32,833 bases of DNA from an uncultured Clostridium sp. (GTDB taxonomy: Bacteria; Bacillota; Clostridia; Lachnospirales; Lachnospiraceae), in the NCBI GenBank assembly GCA_900544905.1, contig UQXF01000025.1:1-32833 (forward strand). Direction: 5' to 3'. Position 1 is the stretch's first letter. Each line of letters opens with the position of its first letter. Under the pieces are notes generated by a model. The model ran no database searches and was not told where the DNA came from. It saw nothing but the letters and a program-made list of their open reading frames with translations. Of this stretch, positions 16,710 through 24,277 are shown in pieces. A program made the translations under genes and the position numbers.

Positions 16710-17450
16710 ATGAAAAAGAAAAATTTAGTAAAGGGCTGCATTATTTTTATGCTGCTTTGCCTGGCAGGCTGTGGAAAATCAAGTGAGGTTGAGCCATATG
16801 GAGTAGCGGAAGCGGATTTAGTGGAAGAAAGTGACGTTGACACAACAGAGGTGGCAGAAGCTTCAACAACAGAAGCAACAGAGGAAGGCGTGGTTACAGA
16901 GGCAAGTACAGAAAGCAATGAAACGGAAGCTGCTAAGACAGAGGGTGCTGCTGCCGGTGAAATATCAGATGATTTGTACAGTTATCAGATTATAATTAAT
17001 GGAGAATTGTATCAAATTCCGATGGACTTCAGTGATTTGGCTGCAAAGGGATGGATATATGACGGGGATGAAAATGAAGAATTGGATGCCTATACATATG
17101 TGCCTTTTGAAACATTTAATAATGGGGATTATGATATGCAGGCAGATATTATTAATTTTACGGACAGTCCGGTTTCTTATTCCGCATGTACCATTACAGG
17201 AATTTCGATAGCCAAGAATTATAATTCAGGTAATGACATGACCTTTATTTTACCGAAAGGAATCCAATCTGGAGTATCTACACTTGAGGATGTAAAAAGT
17301 GCATATGGAGAACCGACATCAGAATATGGAGATGAGGAAACAAATTTAAAAATAATCAGTTATGAGGTGGATTATAGCCAGCAGGAAATCAAGTTAACCT
17401 TTTATGATGGTATACTTGGAGATGTTTATATGAAAAATAGCGAGTATTAA
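16710..17450 (+). CDS. Lipoprotein of unknown function
   Basis: A 246-aa lipoprotein with a basic start (MKKKNLVKGC), hydrophobic core and lipobox LAGC. A Glu/Thr/Ala-rich spacer (residues ~30-85) follows, then a folded domain of about 155 residues. The segment GIQSGVSTLEDVKSAYGEPTSEYGDEE resembles the helix and 'G-x-P' turn of SmpA/BLIP-like repeats seen in many Clostridia lipoproteins, but I cannot name a family. AAAGGAG upstream supports ATG 16710; a longer frame from 16581 runs through the preceding miniprotein and is rejected. No terminator is seen after it. Confidence 0.85.
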   Translation: MKKKNLVKGCIIFMLLCLAGCGKSSEVEPYGVAEADLVEESDVDTTEVAEASTTEATEEGVVTEASTESNETEAAKTEGAAAGEISDDLYSYQIIINGELYQIPMDFSDLAAKGWIYDGDENEELDAYTYVPFETFNNGDYDMQADIINFTDSPVSYSACTITGISIAKNYNSGNDMTFILPKGIQSGVSTLEDVKSAYGEPTSEYGDEETNLKIISYEVDYSQQEIKLTFYDGILGDVYMKNSEY

Positions 17451-17477
17451 TAAGTTGAGAATAAAAGAATTTTAACA

Positions 17478-17493
17478 CAACAAAATTTTGTTG
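17478..17493. promoter_or_regulatory. 16-bp perfect palindrome, candidate operator
   Basis: CAACAAAATTTTGTTG reads the same on both strands and ends 3 bp before the -35 of the sigma-gene promoter. It has no loop and no following T tract, so it fits a dimeric repressor or activator site better than a terminator. Confidence 0.5.
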
Positions 17494-17496
17494 GAA

Positions 17497-17525
17497 TTGA
17501 AAAGTTCTCTTGTTAATGCTACAAT
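17497..17525 (+). promoter_or_regulatory. Sigma-A-type promoter of the ECF sigma operon
   Basis: TTGAAA (17497-17502), 17-bp spacer, TACAAT (17520-17525). It lies about 50 bp before the sigma factor start. Confidence 0.7.
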
Positions 17526-17574
17526 TCATTTAACTGGAATACCGGAAGATGTGGTGTACTAAATTAACAGGAGA

Positions 17575-18087
17575 ATGAAATTGAGGGATACGGAAGAGTT
17601 CGATGTTGAAGAGGTTATAAAGAAATATGGAGATATGGTGTACCGGATTGCTCTGGTTTACGGGAATACCATAGAGGACGCAGAGGATATTTTTCAAGAA
17701 GTATTTCTGCGTCTTGTAAAATATAAAGAACGACTTAAAAGTGAGGAATATATCAGAAACTGGTTAATAAGGGTTACGGTAAACTGCGGAAAGACCCACA
17801 GAATGAATTGGATGAAACACAAGACGCTTCCGCTTGAAACAGAACTTGTAGCAGACAAAGAAAACAGCCAGTCAGAAATGGAATGGAAAGTGTATGCAGC
17901 TGTAAAGAGCCTGCCGGAAAAATATAGGGTTGTTTTTCATTTATACTATTATGAAGAATTATCCATTAAAGAAATAAGCGAATGTCTGGGGCGGAAAGAG
18001 GGAACGATTAAGTCACAGCTTGCCAGAGGAAGAGAACTTTTAAGCAGAAAGTTAGGAAAGGAGCTTGGAGATGGAAGGGAATTATAA
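17575..18087 (+). CDS. ECF RNA polymerase sigma factor (sigma-70 family)
   Basis: A 170-aa sigma factor with region 2 (VEEVIKKYGDMVYRIAL, then EDAEDIFQEVFLRLVKY for -10 binding) and region 4 (LPEKYRVVFHLYYYEELSIKEISECLGRKEGTIKSQLARGRELL) forming the -35 helix-turn-helix. There is no region 1 or 3, as in ECF sigmas. AGGAG (17569-17573) is only 1 nt from ATG 17575 but 7 nt from an in-frame TTG at 17581, so the real start may be the TTG. The next gene overlaps its end by 17 bp and encodes a single-TM protein, the usual sigma/anti-sigma arrangement. A sigma-A-type promoter lies upstream. Confidence 0.93.
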   Translation: MKLRDTEEFDVEEVIKKYGDMVYRIALVYGNTIEDAEDIFQEVFLRLVKYKERLKSEEYIRNWLIRVTVNCGKTHRMNWMKHKTLPLETELVADKENSQSEMEWKVYAAVKSLPEKYRVVFHLYYYEELSIKEISECLGRKEGTIKSQLARGRELLSRKLGKELGDGREL

Positions 18088-18682
18088 ATCATTTATGGAT
18101 AAACAGCACCCGTCAGAGGATTTGCTTGCAGAAACCATTTCCAGGGTTAAAATGCTTTCTGAAGAACAGAAATTACAAAAATGGAATTTAAGAAAATGGC
18201 GGTATGGTATAATCATATTTGCTGTGATTTGTCTAATTCTGACTGGTGTATGGAAATGGAATATGCAGGTTGTTTATCCGGATTTGGTGACAGAGTTTTC
18301 CCCGGATGAAGGAAGTGACTATTTGGAGAAACGGAAAGAAGAATTTGGGGAGGAGCGGAACTCCTATTTAAACTATAAATCTTCTTATCTTTATGTGTTT
18401 GATAAGGAAGCTGAGGTAACAGAGGTAGAGGTTGGACAGGGAAGAATTGTGGTGCAGACCGGAACGGTAAAGCTTGCAGGAAACCAGCTGTTATATCAGA
18501 TGAAGCCACAAAATATAAAGGGAACAGAGGTCTTTTTGGGGAAAACAGCAGCAGACGGAGAGGAATATCTTTTGGCAGCATTTGATTTGGGAGAGCTTCA
18601 TTATTATTTGAAGGGAGAAATGGTATCTGAGAGGGAAATGACAGCGTATATTAAGGATTTAATTAAAAACTATGGGGAGTAA
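18071..18682 (+). CDS. Single-TM probable anti-sigma factor
   Basis: A 203-aa protein with a cytoplasmic N-terminus of ~40 residues (DKQHPSEDLLAETISRVK), one TM helix (YGIIIFAVICLILTGVWKW) and an extracytoplasmic domain of ~130 residues. The overlap with the sigma gene and the topology point to an anti-sigma that holds the sigma factor at the membrane until a signal arrives. I do not see a ZAS zinc motif (HxxxCxxC) in the N-terminus, so this would be a non-ZAS type, or the assignment is wrong. ATG 18071 is 7 nt after AAAGGAG; an in-frame TTG at 18065 is less likely. Confidence 0.65.
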   Translation: MEGNYKSFMDKQHPSEDLLAETISRVKMLSEEQKLQKWNLRKWRYGIIIFAVICLILTGVWKWNMQVVYPDLVTEFSPDEGSDYLEKRKEEFGEERNSYLNYKSSYLYVFDKEAEVTEVEVGQGRIVVQTGTVKLAGNQLLYQMKPQNIKGTEVFLGKTAADGEEYLLAAFDLGELHYYLKGEMVSEREMTAYIKDLIKNYGE

Positions 18683-18772
18683 AATAAAGATTCTTATGAA
18701 AATTGCAAATGTGACAGATGCTTATATTACATTATAAAAACAAATTGTATAAAAATTTACAGGGAAAAGGAT

Positions 18773-21142
18773 ATGAGACGGATAATAAAAGGATTCTGCG
18801 GTCTGCTGCTGATGTTATTGGTATTACAGGGTACGGGATGTGGATTGTCAGATGAAGAGAACGGTAATGCAAATGGAGAAGAAAAGAATACGGTAAGCAG
18901 TCAGGATGACGTGGAAATAGAAAATGATGATTTTTTATATGGGCGTTCAGAATCCATCCTGTTAGATGTGGAAATGGATTTTGCAGCACTTGGGATAGAG
19001 TATTATGACGATGCAGTGGAGCTTTATCAGGATGAAGCGCTTGATAATAAGATTTACTGCCAATATGACTGGGATAAAGAACAGAAAACCCTTTCGCTGT
19101 CACCGCCCAAATATTCGCTTTTAAATGTGTCTACGATTTATGCCAGTAAGTCACTGTTACGTGAATTTGAGCATTCCGATTACTATTTGTTTGAAAAAGA
19201 GGAGAACAAGGATTGGGGTAATCTGGGAAAAATGTATCTGGTGAAATGGCTGGATTTGCAGACAGGGAAGAAGCTTGCAGAGCCGGAAATTACGGAGATT
19301 ACAGTAAAAGGGGAACTGGATACTCCGAAGAATTTCCGGTTTGAAGTATCAGAATATGGAACTGGTATATTTTCGTGGGAGTCGGTGGAGAATGCAGAGC
19401 GATATCTGATTGTTTCCGCAGCTTGTTTAACGGAGGAAGATACAATCAGCGGTTTTAACCAGGACTGCGATATTATTGCAGAAACGACGGATACCAGCTG
19501 GCAGTCGGAAACAGAGCCGGGAGATATTATGAATCAGGAGTTTCGCACATTGTATGATATGGAGAATAGGGAATATTACTATGGTGTAATTGCTGTGGGA
19601 AAAGAGGGAACTTCTATGATAAGTAATCTGATTTTAAAGTCGGATATGGCAAAGCGCCTTCCTTATTGTAAAGAAGCGCCAGAGGGTGAAAATCTTTCTT
19701 CAAAAATTGTTAAGAGCATAGATTTATTGTCCAGGTACCAGTGGATTCGGCTTTGTGACGGGACAATGGCACAACATTTGATTCGCTATAGTATTGATGA
19801 GGCAGAGCCTGTGAATATTACTTGTTTAGAGGAGTCTCCCAGAGAAATGCTGGCGATTCCTTATTTGATTGAAGGGACTGAATTTGAAGGCACTTTCTAT
19901 GTGGAGGAATTTGACCGGGATACCTATCCGGAAGCTCTGGAGGAGTTATGGGAACGTCAGAATGTGCTGAAAAGCAAGATGACGGGAATGCTTTCGGATA
20001 TAGAGGTTATGGTAAAGTCTGAGACGGCGAAGGAGAGTAATACAGAAGGTGGGTTTAACGGCAAAAACGATGCCGAACAGGAAGAAGGCAGCCATGAGGA
20101 TACCGAAGGAGATTTTGGGCAGGCTGGGGAAAAACAAGATGGGAAGACAGTGATAAGTGGAAAGGATTTTGCGGAAAATCCGGACGGAACTACAGAACTG
20201 AGCCGCTATCTTGCTTCCTGTCTGCTGAAGGGAATGGAATCCATAACTGTTGAGGAGCTTGAGAAAAGACCGGATGAAGAAGCGCTGACGGATGCATTTT
20301 ATGAGGCATATTTTCAAAATCCTCTTATTCCGGCGGTGAAGCAGCTGACCATTTCCCAATCCGGTGAAGTGGTGTCTGTTTCCTATGAAGAGAGTGCCAT
20401 AGAAAGAGAGCGAAAGCAGCGGGAGCTTATAGAAAAGGTGAAATTTGTGGCGGGAGAGCTTATGGAAGAAGGTATGTCAGATGTGGACAAGGTGCTGGCT
20501 GTCAATTCCTATCTGTGTGATAATGTAGCTTATGATGTGGGAGCGGCGGAGCAGACCAAGGCAGGTGAGAGAGCGTTTACCGATTCTATGACACCATATG
20601 GCGCTCTTATCAACCATAGGGGCGTGTGTCTTGGGTATGCCGGTGCATTTAAATTGCTGGCACAGGAAATGGGACTTGAGAGTATTGTTGTAACCGGAAC
20701 CTTAAACGGAAATCAGAATCACGCATGGAACAAGGTTAAGATTGACGGAAAATGGTGTGTGGTGGATGTGACAAGCAATGATGGACAGGATATGAAGAAT
20801 GTTTTTTTGAATGTGTCCGATGAGGTGGCAGGACTGATGCTAAAGGAGGATAACCGGTATCTCTGTGATGAGAGTATAGGACAGTATTCAGCTGATACTG
20901 ATGAATTTGAATATTATCATCTGGCTGGACGGTATTACGAAACAGATATGATTGCAGAGGCACTTGAAAAGGAATTATCACTTGGCAACAAAGCGGTGCT
21001 CCGCACGGAAATAACCTTGACGGATGAGGAATTTCAGACAATTGTAAATGAGGTGATGGATAATATGGACCAGGTGGCGATGCAGGGCTACTATCAGCTC
21101 GGTGTGATTTACTTGGAGAGAAAGGAAGATACTCGGAATTAA
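18773..21142 (+). CDS. Exported transglutaminase-like protein
   Basis: A 789-aa surface protein. The signal peptide (MRRIIKGFCGLLLMLLVLQ) ends in GTGC, a weak lipobox. The middle (~residues 60-430) includes a possible fibronectin-like stretch (PKNFRFEVSEYGTGIFSWE) and an acidic linker (~435-475). The C-terminal third carries a transglutaminase-like cysteine-protease fold with its triad: Cys619 in HRGVCLGYAGAFKLL, His650 in QNHAWNKV and Asp665 in WCVVDVTSND. Such domains cleave or crosslink peptides at the cell wall. It follows the sigma/anti-sigma pair after 90 bp and may be its main target; a weak promoter (GTGACA-N16-TATAAA, 18711-18738) is possible. The start has AGGGAAAAGG upstream. Confidence 0.85.
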   Translation: MRRIIKGFCGLLLMLLVLQGTGCGLSDEENGNANGEEKNTVSSQDDVEIENDDFLYGRSESILLDVEMDFAALGIEYYDDAVELYQDEALDNKIYCQYDWDKEQKTLSLSPPKYSLLNVSTIYASKSLLREFEHSDYYLFEKEENKDWGNLGKMYLVKWLDLQTGKKLAEPEITEITVKGELDTPKNFRFEVSEYGTGIFSWESVENAERYLIVSAACLTEEDTISGFNQDCDIIAETTDTSWQSETEPGDIMNQEFRTLYDMENREYYYGVIAVGKEGTSMISNLILKSDMAKRLPYCKEAPEGENLSSKIVKSIDLLSRYQWIRLCDGTMAQHLIRYSIDEAEPVNITCLEESPREMLAIPYLIEGTEFEGTFYVEEFDRDTYPEALEELWERQNVLKSKMTGMLSDIEVMVKSETAKESNTEGGFNGKNDAEQEEGSHEDTEGDFGQAGEKQDGKTVISGKDFAENPDGTTELSRYLASCLLKGMESITVEELEKRPDEEALTDAFYEAYFQNPLIPAVKQLTISQSGEVVSVSYEESAIERERKQRELIEKVKFVAGELMEEGMSDVDKVLAVNSYLCDNVAYDVGAAEQTKAGERAFTDSMTPYGALINHRGVCLGYAGAFKLLAQEMGLESIVVTGTLNGNQNHAWNKVKIDGKWCVVDVTSNDGQDMKNVFLNVSDEVAGLMLKEDNRYLCDESIGQYSADTDEFEYYHLAGRYYETDMIAEALEKELSLGNKAVLRTEITLTDEEFQTIVNEVMDNMDQVAMQGYYQLGVIYLERKEDTRN

Positions 21143-21211
21143 GGTAGTTGTTTGGAGTTATAATTATATTGCAGGTAACCAGAGAAAACAGGATTTGAAG
21201 GAGGTAAGCAT

Positions 21212-21544
21212 ATGGCTATTACAGTAAATATCTATTACAGTGGCATGAATGGAAATGCGAAGAAGTTTGCAGAAGAAATGGTTTCAAGTGGAATTGTCAG
21301 TGACATTCGTGCAGAAGAGGGAAATCTCAGGTATGAGTACTTTTTCCCAATGGAAGATAAAGAAACAGTGCTTTTAATTGACAGCTGGAAAGACCAGTCC
21401 TCAATTGATGCGCACCATGCATCACCAATGATGACAAAAATTACGGAGCTGCGGGAAAAATATGACCTGCATATGAGAGTGGAACGGTATGTGTCTGATG
21501 AAAGCGGAGTTCCTGCAACAGATACCGCATTTATAAGGGAATAA
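21212..21544 (+). CDS. Antibiotic biosynthesis monooxygenase (ABM) family protein
   Basis: A 110-aa dimeric alpha-beta barrel protein. The strand MAITVNIYYSGMNGNAKKFAEEM, the segment GNLRYEYFFPMEDKETVLLIDSWKDQSSIDAHHAS and the helix MTKITELREKYDLHM are typical of YgiN-like ABM proteins, cofactor-free enzymes that oxidise quinols or aromatic compounds. GAAGGAGG precedes the ATG. It stands alone between the transglutaminase-like gene and the ribosomal operon. A TATAAT hexamer at about 21157 could be a -10, with no convincing -35. The redox theme links it loosely to the 6-16 kb cluster. Confidence 0.88.
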   Translation: MAITVNIYYSGMNGNAKKFAEEMVSSGIVSDIRAEEGNLRYEYFFPMEDKETVLLIDSWKDQSSIDAHHASPMMTKITELREKYDLHMRVERYVSDESGVPATDTAFIRE

Positions 21545-21619
21545 GCCTATAGCTGCAGATTTTCAGGGGAGGGCGGCATAGCTTGTACGAAAAAAAGTAC
21601 AATTTAATGAAAAAAGGGC

Positions 21620-21648
21620 TTGCAATCCCTTGAAACATGCGTTATACT
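21620..21648 (+). promoter_or_regulatory. S10 operon promoter
   Basis: TTGCAA (21620-21625), 17-bp spacer, TATACT (21643-21648). Transcription should begin near 21655. A short hairpin (TTGTAC 21583-21588, GTACAA 21597-21602) just upstream may weakly end transcripts from the preceding gene. Bases 21545-21582 hold nothing I recognise. Confidence 0.75.
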
Positions 21649-21654
21649 AGCACT

Positions 21655-21896
21655 TGCTGTGACATTGATAGCTGGGAAGCGTGAGGTTGCTGCCCACTGT
21701 GGCAGGTTTTTCCGTGGAGCGAATGTCAAGTTAAGAAACTGACGGCAAGTCACTGTACGAATAACCATCCATAATATGGAGATGACGTGTGAAAGTTATA
21801 TTGTAAAATGCTTCAAAATATGACACACACGGGAGAGTGTACAGTCACCGCTTGTCGTACCTATTAAATAAGTGCGAAAAGGAGGCGGCTTTTTTT
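21655..21896 (+). ncRNA. Structured 5' leader of the S10 operon (candidate r-protein autoregulatory RNA)
   Basis: About 240 nt between promoter and rpsJ. Bases 21661-21727 fold into nested stems: GACATT/AATGTC (21661-21666, 21722-21727), GCT/AGC (21671-21673, 21718-21720), GGAA/TTCC (21675-21678, 21710-21713) and CTGCC/GGCAG (21690-21694, 21701-21705). A second hairpin (CACAC/GTGTG-like, around 21825-21841) lies nearer the gene. In E. coli the S10 leader is the target of L4; whether an r-protein binds here is inference. Confidence 0.5.
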
Positions 21897-22214
21897 ATGG
21901 CAAACCAGGTAATGAGAATTACACTTAAGGCTTATGATCACAAGTTAATCGACCAGGCTGCAGCAAACATCATTGATACTGTTAAGAAGACAGGTGCAAA
22001 GGTTTCTGGTCCTGTACCAATGCCTACTAAGATTGAGAGAGTTACAATTCTTAGAGCGGTTCACAAGTACAAGGATTCCAGAGAGCAGTTTGAGCAGAGA
22101 ACCCACAAGAGATTAATTGACGTGATTGCGCCAACCCAGAAGACAATTGATGCTTTACAGAAATTGGATATGTCTGCTGGTGTTTACATCGATGTAAAGA
22201 TGAAAACAAAATAA
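21897..22214 (+). CDS. rpsJ: 30S ribosomal protein S10
   Basis: A 105-aa head protein of the small subunit, first gene of the operon; also the NusE antitermination factor in bacteria. It reads MANQVMRITLKAYDHKLIDQAA, with the conserved GPVPMPTKIERVTILRAVHKYKDSREQFEQ. ATG 21897 follows AAAAGGAGGCGGC with the usual spacing; a frame open from 21837 would add 20 residues never seen in S10. A 170-bp structured gap separates it from rplC. Confidence 0.98.
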   Translation: MANQVMRITLKAYDHKLIDQAAANIIDTVKKTGAKVSGPVPMPTKIERVTILRAVHKYKDSREQFEQRTHKRLIDVIAPTQKTIDALQKLDMSAGVYIDVKMKTK

Positions 22215-22384
22215 TCTGCTTGTATATAACTTCTATAATAAGAAGATGTAAAGCAAGCAGCAGTGAATCGGAAATTCACAGAGCAACATTTAATATGTAA
22301 GTACAGTAAAACCTAATGGGCGAAAGCCAAATTTAGAATGATTGCCAAGGCAATCCGCTGTAGATTAATTAGGAGGAAATTTTA
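22215..22384 (+). promoter_or_regulatory. Branched RNA structure sequestering the rplC ribosome binding site
   Basis: Several stems are readable: CTGCTTG/CAAGCAG (22216-22222, 22254-22260); GTGAAT/ATTCAC (22263-22268, 22274-22279); and a closing stem CCTAAT/ATTAGG (22312-22317, 22368-22373) that encloses GGC-GAAA-GCC (22319-22328) and GATTGCC-AA-GGCAATC (22340-22355). The closing stem covers the first three bases of AGGAGG (22371-22376), so its formation would lower rplC translation. Confidence 0.55.
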
Positions 22385-23071
22385 ATGAAGAAAGCAATTT
22401 TAGCTACAAAAGTCGGAATGACTCAAATCTTCAATGAAGACGGTGTGTTGACACCTGTAACCGTATTACAGGCTGGACCTTGTGTGGTAACACAGGTTAA
22501 GACCATTGACAATGATGGATATGAAGCAATCCAGGTTGGATATGGAGAGAAAAAGGAAAAGATTACAACAAAGGATGTATCAGGTAAGAAAGTTATCAGA
22601 AATCCGCATGGAGCTGGTAAGGCAGAGGTTGGACACTTCAAGAAGGCAAATACCACCCCTAAGAAATTTGTCAGAGAGTTCAGAGTTGACAACGCTTCCG
22701 AATACGTTGCTGGAGAGAGCGTTATCAAGGCAGACATCTTCGCTGAGGGCGATAAGATTGATGTAACTGCTAAGTCAAAGGGTAAGGGATTTGCTGGTGG
22801 TATCAAGCGCCACGGCTTGCATACAGGTCCTAAGACTCATGGTTCCAAGTACCATCGTCATGCAGGTTCTAACGGTTGTGCAACTGACCCGGGTAAGGTT
22901 TTCAAGGGTAAGAAAATGGCAGGTCATATGGGAGCTGTAAGAGTTACCGTTCAGAACTTAGAGATTGTTAAGATAGATGCAGAGAATGACGTTATCCTGG
23001 TAAAGGGTTCTGTACCGGGACCTAAGAAGTCATTGGTTATGATTAAAGAGACCGTTAAGAGCGGTAAGTAA
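22385..23071 (+). CDS. rplC: 50S ribosomal protein L3
   Basis: A 228-aa 23S rRNA-binding protein needed early in 50S assembly, with a loop reaching towards the peptidyl transferase centre. It starts MKKAILATKVGMTQIF and carries the signature KSKGKGFAGGIKRHG and the conserved HGSKYHRHAGSNG loop. It is slightly longer than the ~210-aa norm, with an extended C-terminus ending in KETVKSGK. The ribosome binding site AGGAGG is strong but may be masked by the upstream RNA stem. Confidence 0.98.
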   Translation: MKKAILATKVGMTQIFNEDGVLTPVTVLQAGPCVVTQVKTIDNDGYEAIQVGYGEKKEKITTKDVSGKKVIRNPHGAGKAEVGHFKKANTTPKKFVREFRVDNASEYVAGESVIKADIFAEGDKIDVTAKSKGKGFAGGIKRHGLHTGPKTHGSKYHRHAGSNGCATDPGKVFKGKKMAGHMGAVRVTVQNLEIVKIDAENDVILVKGSVPGPKKSLVMIKETVKSGK

Positions 23072-23094
23072 TCTGTAGGAAGGAGGAATTTAGA

Positions 23095-23715
23095 ATGGCA
23101 CAAGTAGCTGTTTACAACATCGAAGGTAAAGAAGTTGACAAGTTAGAGTTAAATGATGCCGTATTCGGTGTAGAAATAAATGAGCATTTAGTTCACCAGG
23201 CAGTTGTAGCGCAGTTGGCAAACAAGCGTCAGGGAACACAGAGCGCCAAGACACGTTCAGAAGTACGTGGAGGCGGAAGAAAACCTTGGAGACAAAAGGG
23301 AACAGGTCATGCAAGACAGGGTTCTACAAGAGCTCCTCAGTGGACTGGTGGTGGAGTTGTATTCGCACCAAAGCCAAGAGATTACTCTAAGAAGTTGAAT
23401 AAGAAAGAAGTAGCAGGAGCTCTTAAGTCTGTATTGACTTCTAAGGTAAATGAAGAAAAATTCATCGTTTTAGATGAGCTTAAGTTAGATGAGATTAAGA
23501 CAAAGAAGTTTGTGGAGGTTCTCAATAACCTTGAGGTGGCAAAGGCATTAGTGGTAACAAAGGATAATGATAAGAATGTGATGTTATCTGCCAGAAATAT
23601 TCCTAATGTTAAGACTTCTTTGACGAACACAATCAATGTATATGATATTCTTAAGTATGATACAGTAGTCATTACTAAGGATGCAGTAGCAGCAATCGAG
23701 GAGGTGTACGCATAA
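23095..23715 (+). CDS. rplD: 50S ribosomal protein L4
   Basis: A 206-aa early assembly protein; its long loop lines the exit tunnel and is seen in GGGRKPWRQKGTGHARQGST. In E. coli L4 represses its own operon through the S10 leader. An AAGGAGG site precedes the ATG. Its stop overlaps the ATG of rplW by one base (TAATG), which couples their translation. Confidence 0.98.
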   Translation: MAQVAVYNIEGKEVDKLELNDAVFGVEINEHLVHQAVVAQLANKRQGTQSAKTRSEVRGGGRKPWRQKGTGHARQGSTRAPQWTGGGVVFAPKPRDYSKKLNKKEVAGALKSVLTSKVNEEKFIVLDELKLDEIKTKKFVEVLNNLEVAKALVVTKDNDKNVMLSARNIPNVKTSLTNTINVYDILKYDTVVITKDAVAAIEEVYA

Positions 23716-24014
23716 TGGCAGATATCAAATATTATGACGTAATTCAGAAACCTATCATTACTGAGAAGTCTATGGATGCTATGGCTGACAAGAAATACAC
23801 ATTTCAGGTTCATCCGGAAGCAAATAAGACTATGATTAAGGATGCTGTTGAGAAGATGTTCGAGGGAACAAAGGTTGCCAAGGTAAACACCATGAATCTT
23901 GATGGTAAGAAAAAGAGACGTGGAATGGTTTACGGAAGAACTGCTAAGTCTAAGAAGGCAATCGTTCAGCTGACAGCTGACAGCAAAGATATTGAGATTT
24001 TTGAGGGGTTATAG
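23715..24014 (+). CDS. rplW: 50S ribosomal protein L23
   Basis: A 99-aa tunnel-exit protein, the docking site for trigger factor and SRP. It shows the family start YYDVIQKPIITEKSMDAM and the basic NLDGKKKRRGMVYGR loop. GAGGTG inside the end of rplD serves as ribosome binding site. It is followed by an unusual 263-bp repeat-bearing gap before rplB. Confidence 0.98.
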   Translation: MADIKYYDVIQKPIITEKSMDAMADKKYTFQVHPEANKTMIKDAVEKMFEGTKVAKVNTMNLDGKKKRRGMVYGRTAKSKKAIVQLTADSKDIEIFEGL

Positions 24015-24210
24015 GCATTAAGCACTTAGCGATGCCTGAATGCTTAGCGAACCAAGGGTGAGCTTAGCAGGAAGGTATACAGAGTAAAACAAGCCAAAGG
24101 CGAAGCGTGAATTTAGTAGAGTGGATGCTGTGAATGAAACGAAAGCATGACGAGCAGTGAAAACAAGCCAAAGGCACAGTTTGAGGTTAGTGCGAAAGCC
24201 CATCCTAATA
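24015..24210 (+). repeat. Intra-operon modular hairpin repeat, copy A
   Basis: Fills most of the rplW-rplB gap. The core hairpin (24032-24078) has 22-nt arms around loop AAG: ATGCCT, GAA, TGCT, T, AGC, GA, ACC against GGT, GA, GCT, T, AGCA, GGA, AGGTAT. Relative to the two copies at 29.4-29.6 kb one stem changes TACT/AGTA to TGCT/AGCA, a compensatory swap. A GCC-AAA-GGC hairpin and the shared ending at 24109-24127 follow. Bases 24157-24193 resemble the unit at 29341-29377. No ORF and no transposase are present. Confidence 0.8.
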
Positions 24211-24277
24211 AGAAAAAGTATAATAATTCATACGCAAGCAAGCGTGATAATAAATGCAATTTGAAAGGAGAAAGAAA

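Noticed and set aside
18071..18190. ZAS-type zinc anti-sigma domain in the sigma partner
   Set aside because: The N-terminus has one His and no HxxxCxxC pattern, so a zinc anti-sigma domain is not supported.
21690..21713. Intrinsic terminator or attenuator in the S10 leader (CTGCC/GGCAG then T5)
   Set aside because: Only 5 bp of stem and a T tract broken after five bases; it fits better as an inner stem of the nested leader fold.
21837..21896. 20-residue N-terminal extension of S10
   Set aside because: The ribosome binding site AAAAGGAGG lies inside it, and S10 proteins are about 102-105 aa starting near MANQ.
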